From NCBI GenBank assembly GCA_029880285.1, contig JAOUOS010000007.1, positions 1-64,000 of the forward strand: DNA of 64,000 nucleotides, written 5' to 3'. Positions 45,901-54,373 of this stretch are shown piece by piece. A program made the translations under genes and the position numbers. How positions within the stretch are numbered: the first letter of the stretch is position 1; every line of letters begins with the position of its first letter. Below the pieces are notes generated by a model. That model worked only from the letters and a program-made list of their open reading frames with translations. It searched no databases and was not told where the DNA came from. The DNA comes from Spirochaetia bacterium (GTDB taxonomy: Bacteria; Spirochaetota; Leptospiria; Turneriellales; JAOUOS01).

Positions 45901-45979
45901 TTTTCTTGTAATCAGAAAAATGGGTTTGAAAGTTTTCTATAAGTCTTGTAACGTCTTTTGGCAATGCCATATACGCCAA
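42956..45979 (-). CDS. Type IIG restriction-modification enzyme (single chain)
   Basis: 1007 residues; a second Met four codons in is possible. Residues about 78-97 (PDYSFRIGGVRKFFLEAKKP) give Asp79, Glu94 and Lys96, the nuclease core. A helical spacer follows, then the N6-adenine methylase: LVDPACGSGSFLIAAYDYLL (motif I, about 410) and IGNPPYVFGL (motif IV). A target-recognition region fills about 640-920 and a coiled C-terminal tail ends it. Such enzymes methylate one strand of an asymmetric site and cut at a distance. The specificity part (43.2-44.05 kb) is visibly more AT-rich than the rest. Confidence 0.9.
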   Translation of the reverse strand: MAYMALPKDVTRLIENFQTHFSDYKKNTYNEARLRKEYLDPFFEALGWDMANKQGHHEAYKEVIHEDSVKVGGSMKAPDYSFRIGGVRKFFLEAKKPSVFIKEEIPSAYQIRRYAWSAGLPLSILSDFEEFAVYDTSIRPKPDDKASTARVFYCSFNEYEKHWDYLYNTFSKEAIFKGSFDNYARDAKAKKGTSTVDREFLKEIEKWRFELAKNIALRNNLSTREINYAVQLTIDRVLFLRICEDRGIEDYEQLRNLCAKKEIYKNLFSIFDKADKKYNSGLFHFKQEKEINTPPDTVTPGITIDDKILKEILSRLYYPDSPYEFSVISADILGNVYEQFLGKVIVPKGKSAIVEEKPEVRKAGGVYYTPKYIVDYIVENTLGEALKNKTPRMIAGEAKGHNPLRLVDPACGSGSFLIAAYDYLLKWHRDWYASHTPEKFKKAVFKGAGNQWYLTTSEKKKILTNNIFGVDIDPQAVEVTKLNLLLKVLEDESKETINSQMKIFHERVLPDLGNNIKCGNSLIGSDFYGSPESSRRLDTPLRGTRRPSEAGVQQNLFETMSEDEKEKINVFDWEEEWPEIFGRGVSRYKSQSDSLDDRDDSRKNAKSGGFDVVIGNPPYVFGLSTHEKNFFQSKYVSAQYQLDLYPLFIEQAVTIAKKNGSISFITPNSWLKNLMMKNLRKYLLDKISFLKIVPNLANVFKGASVDALVFIAANHESKANTKIKIYEYKNKFEKLHDYSQEKLRSNIDFVFDVNINETVGKIIDKFKSLKFTFNDIFDITRGVNPYDKYTGQSAETIKNKIYHANYKKDKTFVPEIRGKHVSRYNYLWDNEHFISYGKWLAAPRDMKYFSGERILLREILGETLISTYLDEDFINDRSLYNAKLKENHKLNIKYAQGLLASKLYVYCFRYIKNEFDDLFPKIRVAEFKQLPIRVIDFDNPDDKAMHNQMVQLVDRMLTLNKRLPEIPTPHEKTRVQREIDATDREIDRLVYRLYDLTEAEIKIVENN

Positions 45980-46012
45980 AACTCTTAATTAAATCAGTAA
46001 GTCAAACTTTTC
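45974..46012. repeat. 39-bp direct repeat, copy 1
   Basis: CGCCAAAACTCTTAATTAAA, then TCAGTAAGTCAAACTTTTC matches 46966-47004 with about three or four mismatches. The two copies bracket the hicBA module, and this copy overlaps the start codon area of the type IIG gene. Confidence 0.55.
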
Positions 46013-46091
46013 ATGGGCATTGAAAATATCGGACATTACCGGTCTCCCAGAAGCGGCGATAAGACCGTGAAAGTTAAACACTCAATATTAA

Positions 46092-46304
46092 TTAAGCGTA
46101 CATCAATTTACCTTTGGCTTCAGGGATAGTGCGTCCCAACGATTTTGCGGTTTCGATCCATTCGTCAATGACAATTTCAACATTTTGAACCGCTTCCTGA
46201 TATGTTTTTCCATCAGCTATACAGCCATCAAGTTCAGGTACTTCTGCGATGAATGAGTCGTCTTCTTTGCTCCAATAAATAATAAGTTCATATCTATGCT
46301 TCAT
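46092..46304 (-). CDS. hicB: HicB-family antitoxin, intact
   Basis: 70 residues: YELIIYWSKEDDSFIAEVPE, LDGCIADGKTYQEAVQNVEI and VIDEWIETAKSLGRTIPEAK. It is the same HicB subtype as that at 682-900. It follows the hicA remnant with overlap. The toxin gene has an in-frame stop, so this antitoxin appears orphaned. Confidence 0.85.
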   Translation of the reverse strand: MKHRYELIIYWSKEDDSFIAEVPELDGCIADGKTYQEAVQNVEIVIDEWIETAKSLGRTIPEAKGKLMYA

Positions 46305-46554
46305 CTGTTACTCCTAATTTATATTTTAAAATTATATTTCTTATTTGTTTAACCTGATATGTTTTGGCCATGTTACCTTTTGGCTGTATATTTATAATTT
46401 CTTACACATCATTTTTATAATAGATATGATGGCTGCCTTTAACGCGGCATTCAAAACCCAAATGTTCAAGAATAAAGGAAAGATCATTAAATTTTATGTT
46501 ATGGTCACTGGTTCCTGATAATAATTTTAATAATATTTTATCAAAATTGCCCAT
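46294..46554 (-). pseudogene. hicA: hicA toxin gene with in-frame nonsense codon
   Basis: From ATG 46554 the frame reads MGNFDKILLKLL and later HLGFECRVKGSHHIYYKNDV, then TAA at 46402-46404 (codon 51). Beyond it the same frame continues EIINIQPKGNMAKTYQVKQI, then RNIILKYKLGVTDEA and TAG at 46294-46296. The region after the stop aligns with the intact homologue at 437 (NIQNAEGKAKPYQ). A GAA codon probably became TAA. The toxin is thus cut after the catalytic His region. No frameshift is needed. Confidence 0.8.
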
Positions 46555-47072
46555 TTTTATACAATTTTACCAAAATACACTCTTTGTCAATGCAAACTGT
46601 ATATAATGATCTACTATTTGCTTCTCGTATAGCCATAAAGAAATTAATGTCTCTTTATTTTAGATTTTATCATTGTCAAGAATATAAAATAAAAAATGCT
46701 TACAACTCTCTTCTCGCCGGGTGAAAGAAAAGTAGCATATAGCTTTTGCTAACTTTTTTAAAAAAAGTTTCAAACAATAATTACCCCAAATCTTTGGCAA
46801 TTTCAATATCTTTTCTTATATTACTTTGATATTGTCCTATTTCTTTTTTTCATCCCATTCAAAACGCATTTATTATTTGTATAATTTGCTCGTATATTGT
46901 AAATAAATATTTAATGATAGATTGCTCTTAATTAATCTTATGACATCTTTATGCAAAGCCACAAGCGCCAAATCTCTTAAATAAATCAGTAGGTCAAACT
47001 TTTCGCGGTCTTAAAAGGGCATTAAGAAAAATTTAGTTGACTCTTTGATAAAGAAAATAATAAATTATTAAA
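46555..47072. other. Intergenic decayed region
   Basis: No intact gene. On the minus strand near 46785-46850 a short frame ends in KEIGQYQSNIRKDIEIAKDL, then G and stop, possibly the tail of a lost gene. A partial GTGAAAGAAAAGTAGCA hairpin fragment (about 46719-46735) is related to 48042-48052. The 39-bp repeat copy 2 is at 46966-47004. Confidence 0.4.
46966..47004. repeat. 39-bp direct repeat, copy 2
   Basis: CGCCAAATCTCTTAAATAAA, then TCAGTAGGTCAAACTTTTC; see copy 1 at 45974-46012. Same orientation. The pair suggests duplication during insertion of the hicBA segment. Confidence 0.55.
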
Positions 47073-47372
47073 ATGAAAAAATTGAATAGAGAAGAAATAC
47101 TATTAATCTTAAAAGACTTACGTCCTTCATTTTCTGAAAAATATGGAATAACAAAGCTTGGTATTTTCGGCTCTATAGCCCGCAATCAGGCAAGTGAAAC
47201 CAGCGATATTGATATTGTTTATGAAATAAAAAAGCCCAGTTTATTTACTGCGGTTCATATTAAAGAAGAACTAGAAAACAAATTTAATGTTCATGTAGAT
47301 ATCGTGCGTTATCGTGAAAAAATGAATCCTTACCTGAAACAAAGAATTGATGTAGAAAGTATATATGTATGA
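47073..47372 (+). CDS. MNT-type nucleotidyltransferase antitoxin (MntA-like)
   Basis: 99 residues. The minimal nucleotidyltransferase motif GSx10DxD is GIFGSIARNQASETSDIDIV, with a third acidic residue in NVHVDIVRY. MNT antitoxins inactivate HepT toxins by AMPylation. The gene overlaps the downstream HepT-like gene by 8 bases. It is one of the few plus-strand genes in the accessory island. Confidence 0.88.
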   Translation: MKKLNREEILLILKDLRPSFSEKYGITKLGIFGSIARNQASETSDIDIVYEIKKPSLFTAVHIKEELENKFNVHVDIVRYREKMNPYLKQRIDVESIYV

Positions 47373-47616
47373 TGAAAAGCTGGTTTTAATATTATTAAAA
47401 CAAATTGCTGAAGCTATTAAAAAGGTAGATAAAATAACAGAAGGCACTTTATTTGATAAATATCCTGATATTGACTGGAAGGGAGCAAAAGGTTTTCGCG
47501 ATATTATTGCGCATCAATATTTTGATGTCGATCATGAAGAAGTTTTTTCAATAATTCAAAATGATCTGCAGTCGATTTTAGATGCAATTAATAAAATAAT
47601 GAATGACTTTGATTAA
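47365..47616 (+). CDS. HepT-like HEPN ribonuclease toxin, internally shortened
   Basis: 83 residues. The catalytic Rx4HxY motif is present as GFRDIIAHQYFDVD, and the flanks KITEGTLFDKYPDIDWKGAK and EEVFSIIQNDLQSIL are typical. Relatives of this subtype are about 115 residues long. The segment between the first helix (LVLILLKQIAEAI) and KKVDKITEG is missing about 35 residues, which normally contain the LDAICMQLIAIGESLK-like helix. The frame is preserved. The deletion probably disrupts the HEPN bundle, so activity is doubtful. Confidence 0.75.
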   Translation: MYDEKLVLILLKQIAEAIKKVDKITEGTLFDKYPDIDWKGAKGFRDIIAHQYFDVDHEEVFSIIQNDLQSILDAINKIMNDFD

Positions 47617-48061
47617 TCATTTCGCTTGTCGAACGCGTTTCTTTTCAATGTTTGATCCGCAGACTTGACTTCATTTCAAACTAACATTTCTATATCGTTT
47701 CCTTCACAACTCACTTCTAGCCGAGCGCGTACAAGGAGGTAAGCGCCAAAAACTCGCCCTTAGAAAAGAATTGGTTTTGTTCAGGAACAAGATTAAAATT
47801 TTATTTAATAGACTATATTTCGCAGCAGCAATCGCACGGCCGGTTTTTTGACGTCCTGTCAAAACCGGCATTTCACACATCCTGTGTTCAAGATGCCACG
47901 GCCTTTCACCCGCGGTATCTGGCAGGAGGCCAGCAGACCGCGGGCAGTTTCACCCGCGGGTACAAGCTTTTGGTTATAAGCACAGGAAGTGCTGTATGCA
48001 GGCAAAGGCATGGACGCCATTAGCCTGCCTTTTCTTTCGCGTGAAAGAAAAGTGACAATAT
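47617..48061. repeat. Right-end repeat block of the accessory island
   Basis: No gene. It contains the CCGGTTTT hairpin (47840-47868, inverted relative to 32789-32816), a tract at 47892-47953 related to 36081-36145, and a 94-bp tract at 47962-48055 inverted relative to 33111-33205. The last ends in the TTTTCTTTC/GAAAGAAAA hairpin 6 bp from the end of ahcY. Confidence 0.7.
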
Positions 48062-49492
<1,431 letters not shown>

Positions 49493-49505
49493 TTAATTAT
49501 CTAAC

Positions 49506-49529
49506 ATCGATACATTTAAATATATCGAT
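49506..49529. promoter_or_regulatory. Dyad upstream of ahcY
   Basis: ATCGATA (49506-49512) and TATCGAT (49523-49529) flank a near-palindromic ATTTAAAT core; 11 of 12 half-site positions match. It lies about 30 bp before the ahcY start and 107 bp before the divergent thioredoxin gene. An ArsR-type SAH-responsive repressor is one candidate; no SAH riboswitch is recognisable. Confidence 0.4.
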
Positions 49530-49635
49530 ATTCTTTTAAAGCGTCAACTTTTTTTTAATGCGGTTGACGGGGTATCTTAATAAAAAAATAAAATTTATAC
49601 AATAAAATTATTATTTAATACGGAGAAAATTAAAA

Positions 49636-50172
49636 ATGAAAAGAAATTCTAAATTGAAAATTATAACATCAATTATTATATTATTATTATCTAATAATAT
49701 TTGGTCCATAAAAAAAAATGATGAAGCTCCTTCTATTTTATTAAAAATGTATGACGGGAAAACTTTTAATCTAAGAAGTCATATGAAATCAATGAAAAGT
49801 AATGATTTCACAGCGTTTGCTTTTTTTTCGGTTACATGTAAACCTTGTAAAAAAGAATTACCAGAACTTCAAAAGCTGTTTGATGAATATTCAGATAAAG
49901 GGTTTAAAGTATTTGCTATCTCTTTAGATAATCCGGCGGATAATTCTCCCGAACAAGTTAAAGAATTTTTAGAGTCAATAAACGTAAGTTTTCCTTTAAT
50001 GCTTGATACGTATAAAAAAGCAGGTAAAGCATACGGCATCGTTAAACCAAATGGAGAAGCAGTATTACCGGGATTATTTGTTATAGATTCAAATAGAAAA
50101 ATTGTAATTGAACATATTGGTTATTCAGAAAAAACAATACAAGAAATAAAAGATTTAGTTTCTAAAAATTAA
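49636..50172 (+). CDS. TlpA/ResA-like thioredoxin-fold protein
   Basis: 178 residues with a signal peptide (LKIITSIIILLLSNNIWS). AhpC/TSA-redoxin fold: APSILLKMYDGKTFNLRSHM, active site FFSVTCKPCKKELPEL (CKPC), GFKVFAISLDNP and LPGLFVIDSNRKI. Such proteins reduce apocytochrome cysteines or other periplasmic disulfides. It converges on the nirN-like gene with 4 bp between and may serve maturation of the c-type cytochromes encoded there. Confidence 0.82.
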   Translation: MKRNSKLKIITSIIILLLSNNIWSIKKNDEAPSILLKMYDGKTFNLRSHMKSMKSNDFTAFAFFSVTCKPCKKELPELQKLFDEYSDKGFKVFAISLDNPADNSPEQVKEFLESINVSFPLMLDTYKKAGKAYGIVKPNGEAVLPGLFVIDSNRKIVIEHIGYSEKTIQEIKDLVSKN

Positions 50173-50176
50173 TTTA

Positions 50177-51610
50177 TTAATATTTTTTATTCGTGGCGTT
50201 ATACTTTCCAACGGGTTTTACTAAAGGAATACGTTTTATTTCTTGAAGAGTCTTAGTATCATAAATTACTATGCCTCCTTCTTTTTCCCAAATAGAAACT
50301 AAAGCGTAATCTCCATTTTTTGTGAATTCAATATGCATTGCTTTTTTTTCATTGTCGGGTGTTACTTCAAATTCTTTTTTTAAAGTTTTTTTATTTATAA
50401 GTTCTATAGTGTTCGTATTTGAATCTGCCCAAATATGATCAATGTTTTCATGGGTTCGCGCGAAAAATCCTGAACCTTTAAGTTGAATATTTTTTAATAC
50501 CTTCCATGAATTTATTTCTACTACAGTTAATGTAGGGCTACCAATATGCGGAAAAGCCGCATATTCTTTATTCTTAGAATTCCATAAAGCGGCTGAAGCT
50601 AAATGGGGCATACTAACTGTGTTTACCGTTTTTGTAACCTTTTTTTTTGAAATATCAAATATACTCATATGTTTTGCTTTTCTCGCGGCACCAATAAAGT
50701 ATTTTTCGTCAGGACCAATAAAAAAATCTGAAAAAGGCTGATCTACAGGTGCCTTTGTTAAAGAAAGATCATTGTAGTTTATAAACCATAATTCAGGATT
50801 ATTTCTAAAGCATACAATAAATGCATTGCCTTTTTTTAATGAATAAACAGCAGAAGGTGTACCCGGTGCGTCTATAACTTTTACGGGTTCCATAGTTTCA
50901 GGGTTTACAATAACAATACTTTCAGGAAGAGTATTTGCCGCGGCCAATAGCTTTCCATCAGGCGATATTGCAATATTACGAGTATTAATACCTACTCTTA
51001 TTCTGCCTGCGTCTTTCCAGTCTACTAATGAATATTTAACAACCCATCCTGCCCTACCGCCTAGATACGCGTTGTGCATTTCTGAATCAAATTTTGGACC
51101 CCCATGAATAGCGCCTACATATACATTATCTAACAAGTTAAAAGTATCCCCATCCATAAAGTGTACCAAACCTTTGCCTCCTTCTACAATCATAAACAAA
51201 TTTAACATGTCTATATTGGGTTTTATGGCTAAAGCCTTAGTTTCGGGAATATTTTTTGATGATTGAATTTCTTTAGTTCCCCATTTAATTTCAGGACCTG
51301 GAGTTCTAATAAATTTAATTATGGATAGAATTTCATTATCATTTAATTTATCATTAAACGGCTTCATATTCGTTGATAAGAGCCCATTTTTTATAATATC
51401 TAAAATTTCATTATCTTTCTTGTTTGCCAAAGTTTCGGGAAGTAAAGGAGGAGCGCTAATACCAAACCTTTCGGGATGATGACAAGAAGAACAATGTTTT
51501 AAATAAACTTCTTTTCCTGTTTTAGATTCTTTACAACCAGATATTAAAAATAAATTGATAATTATTAAAAAGAATAATAATCTATAGAAATATTTTAAGT
51601 TATTTTTCAT
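50177..51610 (-). CDS. NirN-like cytochrome c/d1-domain protein
   Basis: 477 residues. A lipobox (INLFLISGC) makes it a probable lipoprotein. The c-type haem site is CSSCHHPERFGISAPP (residues about 40), followed by a helical cytochrome c. From about 135 on is an eight-bladed d1-type propeller: GGRAGWVVKYSLVDWKDAGR, GINTRNIAISPDGKLLAAAN, ending GKYNATNK. This is the NirN/NirF class, d1-haem dehydrogenase or carrier, rather than a second nitrite reductase. It is third in the nir cluster. Confidence 0.78.
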   Translation of the reverse strand: MKNNLKYFYRLLFFLIIINLFLISGCKESKTGKEVYLKHCSSCHHPERFGISAPPLLPETLANKKDNEILDIIKNGLLSTNMKPFNDKLNDNEILSIIKFIRTPGPEIKWGTKEIQSSKNIPETKALAIKPNIDMLNLFMIVEGGKGLVHFMDGDTFNLLDNVYVGAIHGGPKFDSEMHNAYLGGRAGWVVKYSLVDWKDAGRIRVGINTRNIAISPDGKLLAAANTLPESIVIVNPETMEPVKVIDAPGTPSAVYSLKKGNAFIVCFRNNPELWFINYNDLSLTKAPVDQPFSDFFIGPDEKYFIGAARKAKHMSIFDISKKKVTKTVNTVSMPHLASAALWNSKNKEYAAFPHIGSPTLTVVEINSWKVLKNIQLKGSGFFARTHENIDHIWADSNTNTIELINKKTLKKEFEVTPDNEKKAMHIEFTKNGDYALVSIWEKEGGIVIYDTKTLQEIKRIPLVKPVGKYNATNKKY

Positions 51611-51616
51611 GGTAAT

Positions 51617-51648
51617 AAAAAAAGGAGGTTAATACCTCCCTTTTTTTA
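51617..51648 (-). terminator. Intrinsic terminator between the nirC-like and nirN-like genes
   Basis: Read on the minus strand, GGGAGGT and ACCTCC form a stem with a short loop followed by seven Ts. It lies 23 bp after the cytochrome stop and ends just before the nirN-like start. It should limit read-through into the third gene. Confidence 0.7.
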
Positions 51649-51670
51649 AAAAGTGTAAGTTAATTTATAT

Positions 51671-52087
51671 TTATTTTGTAAACTCATGTCTTATATATGC
51701 TAATAACATCCAAATTTCTTCATCAGATAAGTTAGCATCGGTTCCTTTGCCATAACCGCCCATTTCACTATCAGGCTTACCGCCAGTTTTAGTAAACCAA
51801 AAAAGCTGCCCATCGGATCTGCTTTTTAAATAACCTGGTTTTGACCAGTCCATTGGTTTTGTTTCAAGATTTTTTGAGGCTATACCATGGCCGTCACCTT
51901 TCTTGCCGTGACATTTATTACACTTTCTTCTATATAAAGTTTCACCTCTTTCAATTTCATCTTTTGTTCCTTTTATAGGATTTGTAAGATTTTGATATTC
52001 ACTAGGCGCGGTTGGAGTATCTTCTGCGAATAATGGCATTGTTAATACCATTACACCGAATATAGCAGTACTAATTATTTTTCTCAT
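51671..52087 (-). CDS. Monohaem cytochrome c (NirC-like)
   Basis: 138 residues with a signal peptide (IISTAIFGVMVLTMPLFA). One haem site, YRRKCNKCHGKKGDGHGIAS, and a distal Met candidate in DSEMGGYGKGTD. LSDEEIWMLLAYIRHEF is a standard class I C-terminal helix. In nir clusters such cytochromes deliver electrons to NirS or assist d1 insertion. It lies between nirS and the nirN-like gene, with intrinsic terminators on both sides. Confidence 0.82.
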   Translation of the reverse strand: MRKIISTAIFGVMVLTMPLFAEDTPTAPSEYQNLTNPIKGTKDEIERGETLYRRKCNKCHGKKGDGHGIASKNLETKPMDWSKPGYLKSRSDGQLFWFTKTGGKPDSEMGGYGKGTDANLSDEEIWMLLAYIRHEFTK

Positions 52088-52157
52088 TTCAAACTCCTTT
52101 TACATTGATTTGTTTTGTATTTTTATTTTTTTTTCCAATAAATCTTTAGATATATAT

Positions 52158-52190
52158 AAAAAAGAGGGAGTAAACTCCCCCTTTTTTTTT
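52158..52190 (-). terminator. Intrinsic terminator after nirS
   Basis: On the minus strand GGGAG and CTCCC form the hairpin, flanked by an A-rich and a T-rich run. It lies 16-49 bp after the nirS stop. Terminators in sequence suggest stepwise lower expression of the later genes. Confidence 0.7.
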
Positions 52191-52206
52191 TAATTTTTAG
52201 CAGCTC

Positions 52207-53814
52207 TTAGTAAATATCATGTAATGTATTATACACGTTAAATTTACCTGTAGGAGTTACCATTTTTGCGTCTTTAATTCTAGATTTTTCTTTTAAAGTT
52301 TTGTCATCCATGATGATCATTTCACCTTTTTTATCCCAAAGAGCGATCCAAACTTCGTCGCCAGCTTTGTTATATTCAAAGTGAACAATTCTACCTCTAT
52401 CACCAAGAGTAATTACTTTTGGTGGAGCATCAAGGTTTTTAATGTCAAAAACCGAAACACTTCGATGTGTCTTCTCATCTTTAGCTAATGGATGGTCTAC
52501 CCAAAGATTGTTTGATTTTGGGTGTGTTTTAAGAAAAAGACCACCATCACCGGCTGGTTCAAGAGTTCTTACAACTTTCCACTGGTTAGGACCTGGATCT
52601 GTTCCTATTAAAGCAACATTAGGTTCGCCTAAGTGAGGTGTAGCGTATACCCAGCCAAATTTAGGATCTTTAAAGTTAGCACCGCGGCCAGGATGTGGTT
52701 TTACACCTGTTTCTACAATAGCGGCTCTTGTTCTGGCTTTTGTGTCAATCACAACAACTTTATCTCTCATGTTAGCAGCAACAAGAAAATATCTTTTGGT
52801 ATGATCCCATCCGCCGTCATGAAGAAATCTTTCAGCGTTGATTCTTGTTTCTGTTACAGTACCTTGTGCAAGTTTACTGTAATCAACAAGAAGAACAATA
52901 CCTGCTTCTTTAACATTTAGAACCCACTCTGGATTATGATGTGAAGCTACGATAGAAGCAACACGAGGTTCAGGATGATACTCATTTGTATCATAAGTAT
53001 AACCTCTTGTACCAACAATTTTTAAAGGCTCAAGAGTTAAACCATCTAACATAACATAAGAAGGCGGCCAATAGTTACCTACAACGGCATATTTGTCTTC
53101 AAAGCCTTTGTATTTACTACTATCAATTGATCTTGCTTCAATACCAGTTTTTACTTCAGCTACTAAAGCAGGAGGATCCATCCAAAGATCTACAATAGTT
53201 GCTTTCGCGTCTCTACCAATAGTGTAAAGGTAACGACCTGATGCTGAGTATCTTAATGTATGAACGGCATAACCAGAGTCAATTACTGAAAACATTTCTT
53301 TGGTGTCACCGTCAATAATACCTATTTTACCCGCATCTCTCAAAATTACCGCAAACATATTGTCAAGATTTCTCTTGTGTATTGGTTTTTTAGGTCTTTT
53401 ATCCATAGGAACATGAAGCTTCCAAGTAGCTTTAATATCTTTCATATTAAACTCTGGCGGAGCAACCGGCTCGTTTTGAATATATTTTGCAAGAAGACCT
53501 GCTTGAGCTTGCGTAATTTCACCTGTTGTAGCTAACCCAGGCATACCACCATCAGTGCCTTTTGCTATAATGTCGGTAAGTTTATCTACGCTTTTTTGAG
53601 TTGTCTTGTCTGGTGTAAGAGCTTTGCCTGTAGCACCTTTTCTTAAAGTACCATGACATCCACCGCATCTTTGAAAGTATACGGTATTTGCCTCTTGAAA
53701 CTCTGCGTCTGTAAGTTCAGCGCCCGAGGGAGCTTTCTTACCGTCTCCGCCGCCTCCGCAGAAAAGAAATGCTGCGATTAGCATTGGTGTTAAAAAAAGT
53801 AATTTTCTTTTCAT
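52207..53814 (-). CDS. nirS: Cytochrome cd1 nitrite reductase, probable lipoprotein
   Basis: 535 residues. The N-terminus MKRKLLFLTPMLIAAFLFCG looks like a lipobox instead of an ordinary signal. A cytochrome c domain has CGGCHGTLRKGATGKALTP and a GTDGGMPGL distal segment. The d1 propeller includes RYLYTIGRDAKATIVDLWMD, EARSIDSSKYKGFEDKYAVV, ASHHNPEWVLNVKEAG and NAERFLHDGGWDHTKRYF, whose His residues match the active-site pair. It reduces nitrite to nitric oxide. Other d1-haem synthesis genes are not in the window. Confidence 0.93.
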   Translation of the reverse strand: MKRKLLFLTPMLIAAFLFCGGGGDGKKAPSGAELTDAEFQEANTVYFQRCGGCHGTLRKGATGKALTPDKTTQKSVDKLTDIIAKGTDGGMPGLATTGEITQAQAGLLAKYIQNEPVAPPEFNMKDIKATWKLHVPMDKRPKKPIHKRNLDNMFAVILRDAGKIGIIDGDTKEMFSVIDSGYAVHTLRYSASGRYLYTIGRDAKATIVDLWMDPPALVAEVKTGIEARSIDSSKYKGFEDKYAVVGNYWPPSYVMLDGLTLEPLKIVGTRGYTYDTNEYHPEPRVASIVASHHNPEWVLNVKEAGIVLLVDYSKLAQGTVTETRINAERFLHDGGWDHTKRYFLVAANMRDKVVVIDTKARTRAAIVETGVKPHPGRGANFKDPKFGWVYATPHLGEPNVALIGTDPGPNQWKVVRTLEPAGDGGLFLKTHPKSNNLWVDHPLAKDEKTHRSVSVFDIKNLDAPPKVITLGDRGRIVHFEYNKAGDEVWIALWDKKGEMIIMDDKTLKEKSRIKDAKMVTPTGKFNVYNTLHDIY

Positions 53815-54373
53815 TTACTTTCTCCTTTTTTAATTACTTTGTTTCGGTTTTATATTTTAAGAATTTTAAGTTATGTTTACAATTATTGTTGTAACCTACA
53901 ACTTTTTTTTAAAGAATATATCTTTTATCGAGTCAAACTGCTTTTTTGCAGCAAGCAGGCCAAGAAACCATTAAAATAACCTCTTATCTTAAAAAAATTT
54001 AGTATTTTATGATGAGTTATTTTGCTCGACACTAAAGGATATACTCCTTAATAATTTTAATTCTTAACCGAAATCAACTGATTGTAAAAAAAACATTAAA
54101 TATAATGTCAACTTTTTTTTGAAAAAATAAACCTATAACTAACCAAGTTTATTTCTATATTAATTTATTTATTAATTCTCTTACTTATGTGAGTACTAAG
54201 CAAAACCTTAGTTTTTCAAGAAAAAACATAGTTTATTTAATTTTTTAAATTACTCTTATAGACATTATGTCACATAAAAAAAATTAAATTAAATGTCAAT
54301 TTTTTTTAATTAATGTCAAATTTAATTTAGTTAAATCTTATTTACACTGTGTGTAATTACAAAAAATTAGTTT
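53815..54373. other. Long AT-rich intergenic region between nirS and proA
   Basis: No gene seen. Dyads: AATCAACTGATT (about 54074), TTATGTCACATAA (near 54262) and TTACAC-TGT-GTGTAA (54342-54356). The first two could be FNR/CRP-family sites for nirS, but they are not close matches to the TTGAT-N4-ATCAA consensus. Confidence 0.35.
54342..54356. promoter_or_regulatory. 15-bp dyad upstream of proA
   Basis: TTACAC (54342-54347) and GTGTAA (54351-54356) around TGT, ending 17 bp before the GTG start of proA. It is symmetrical and close to where a regulator would act. No ribosome site is visible for proA. Confidence 0.4.

Noticed and set aside
46785..46850. Minus-strand tail KEIGQYQSNIRKDIEIAKDL as a gene
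   Set aside because: Only a short 3' fragment with no start or recognisable family; described as a decayed region.
32776..48061. CRISPR array or cas genes
   Set aside because: Repeats are few, hairpin-rich and irregularly spaced. No regular repeat-spacer pattern or Cas motifs were seen.
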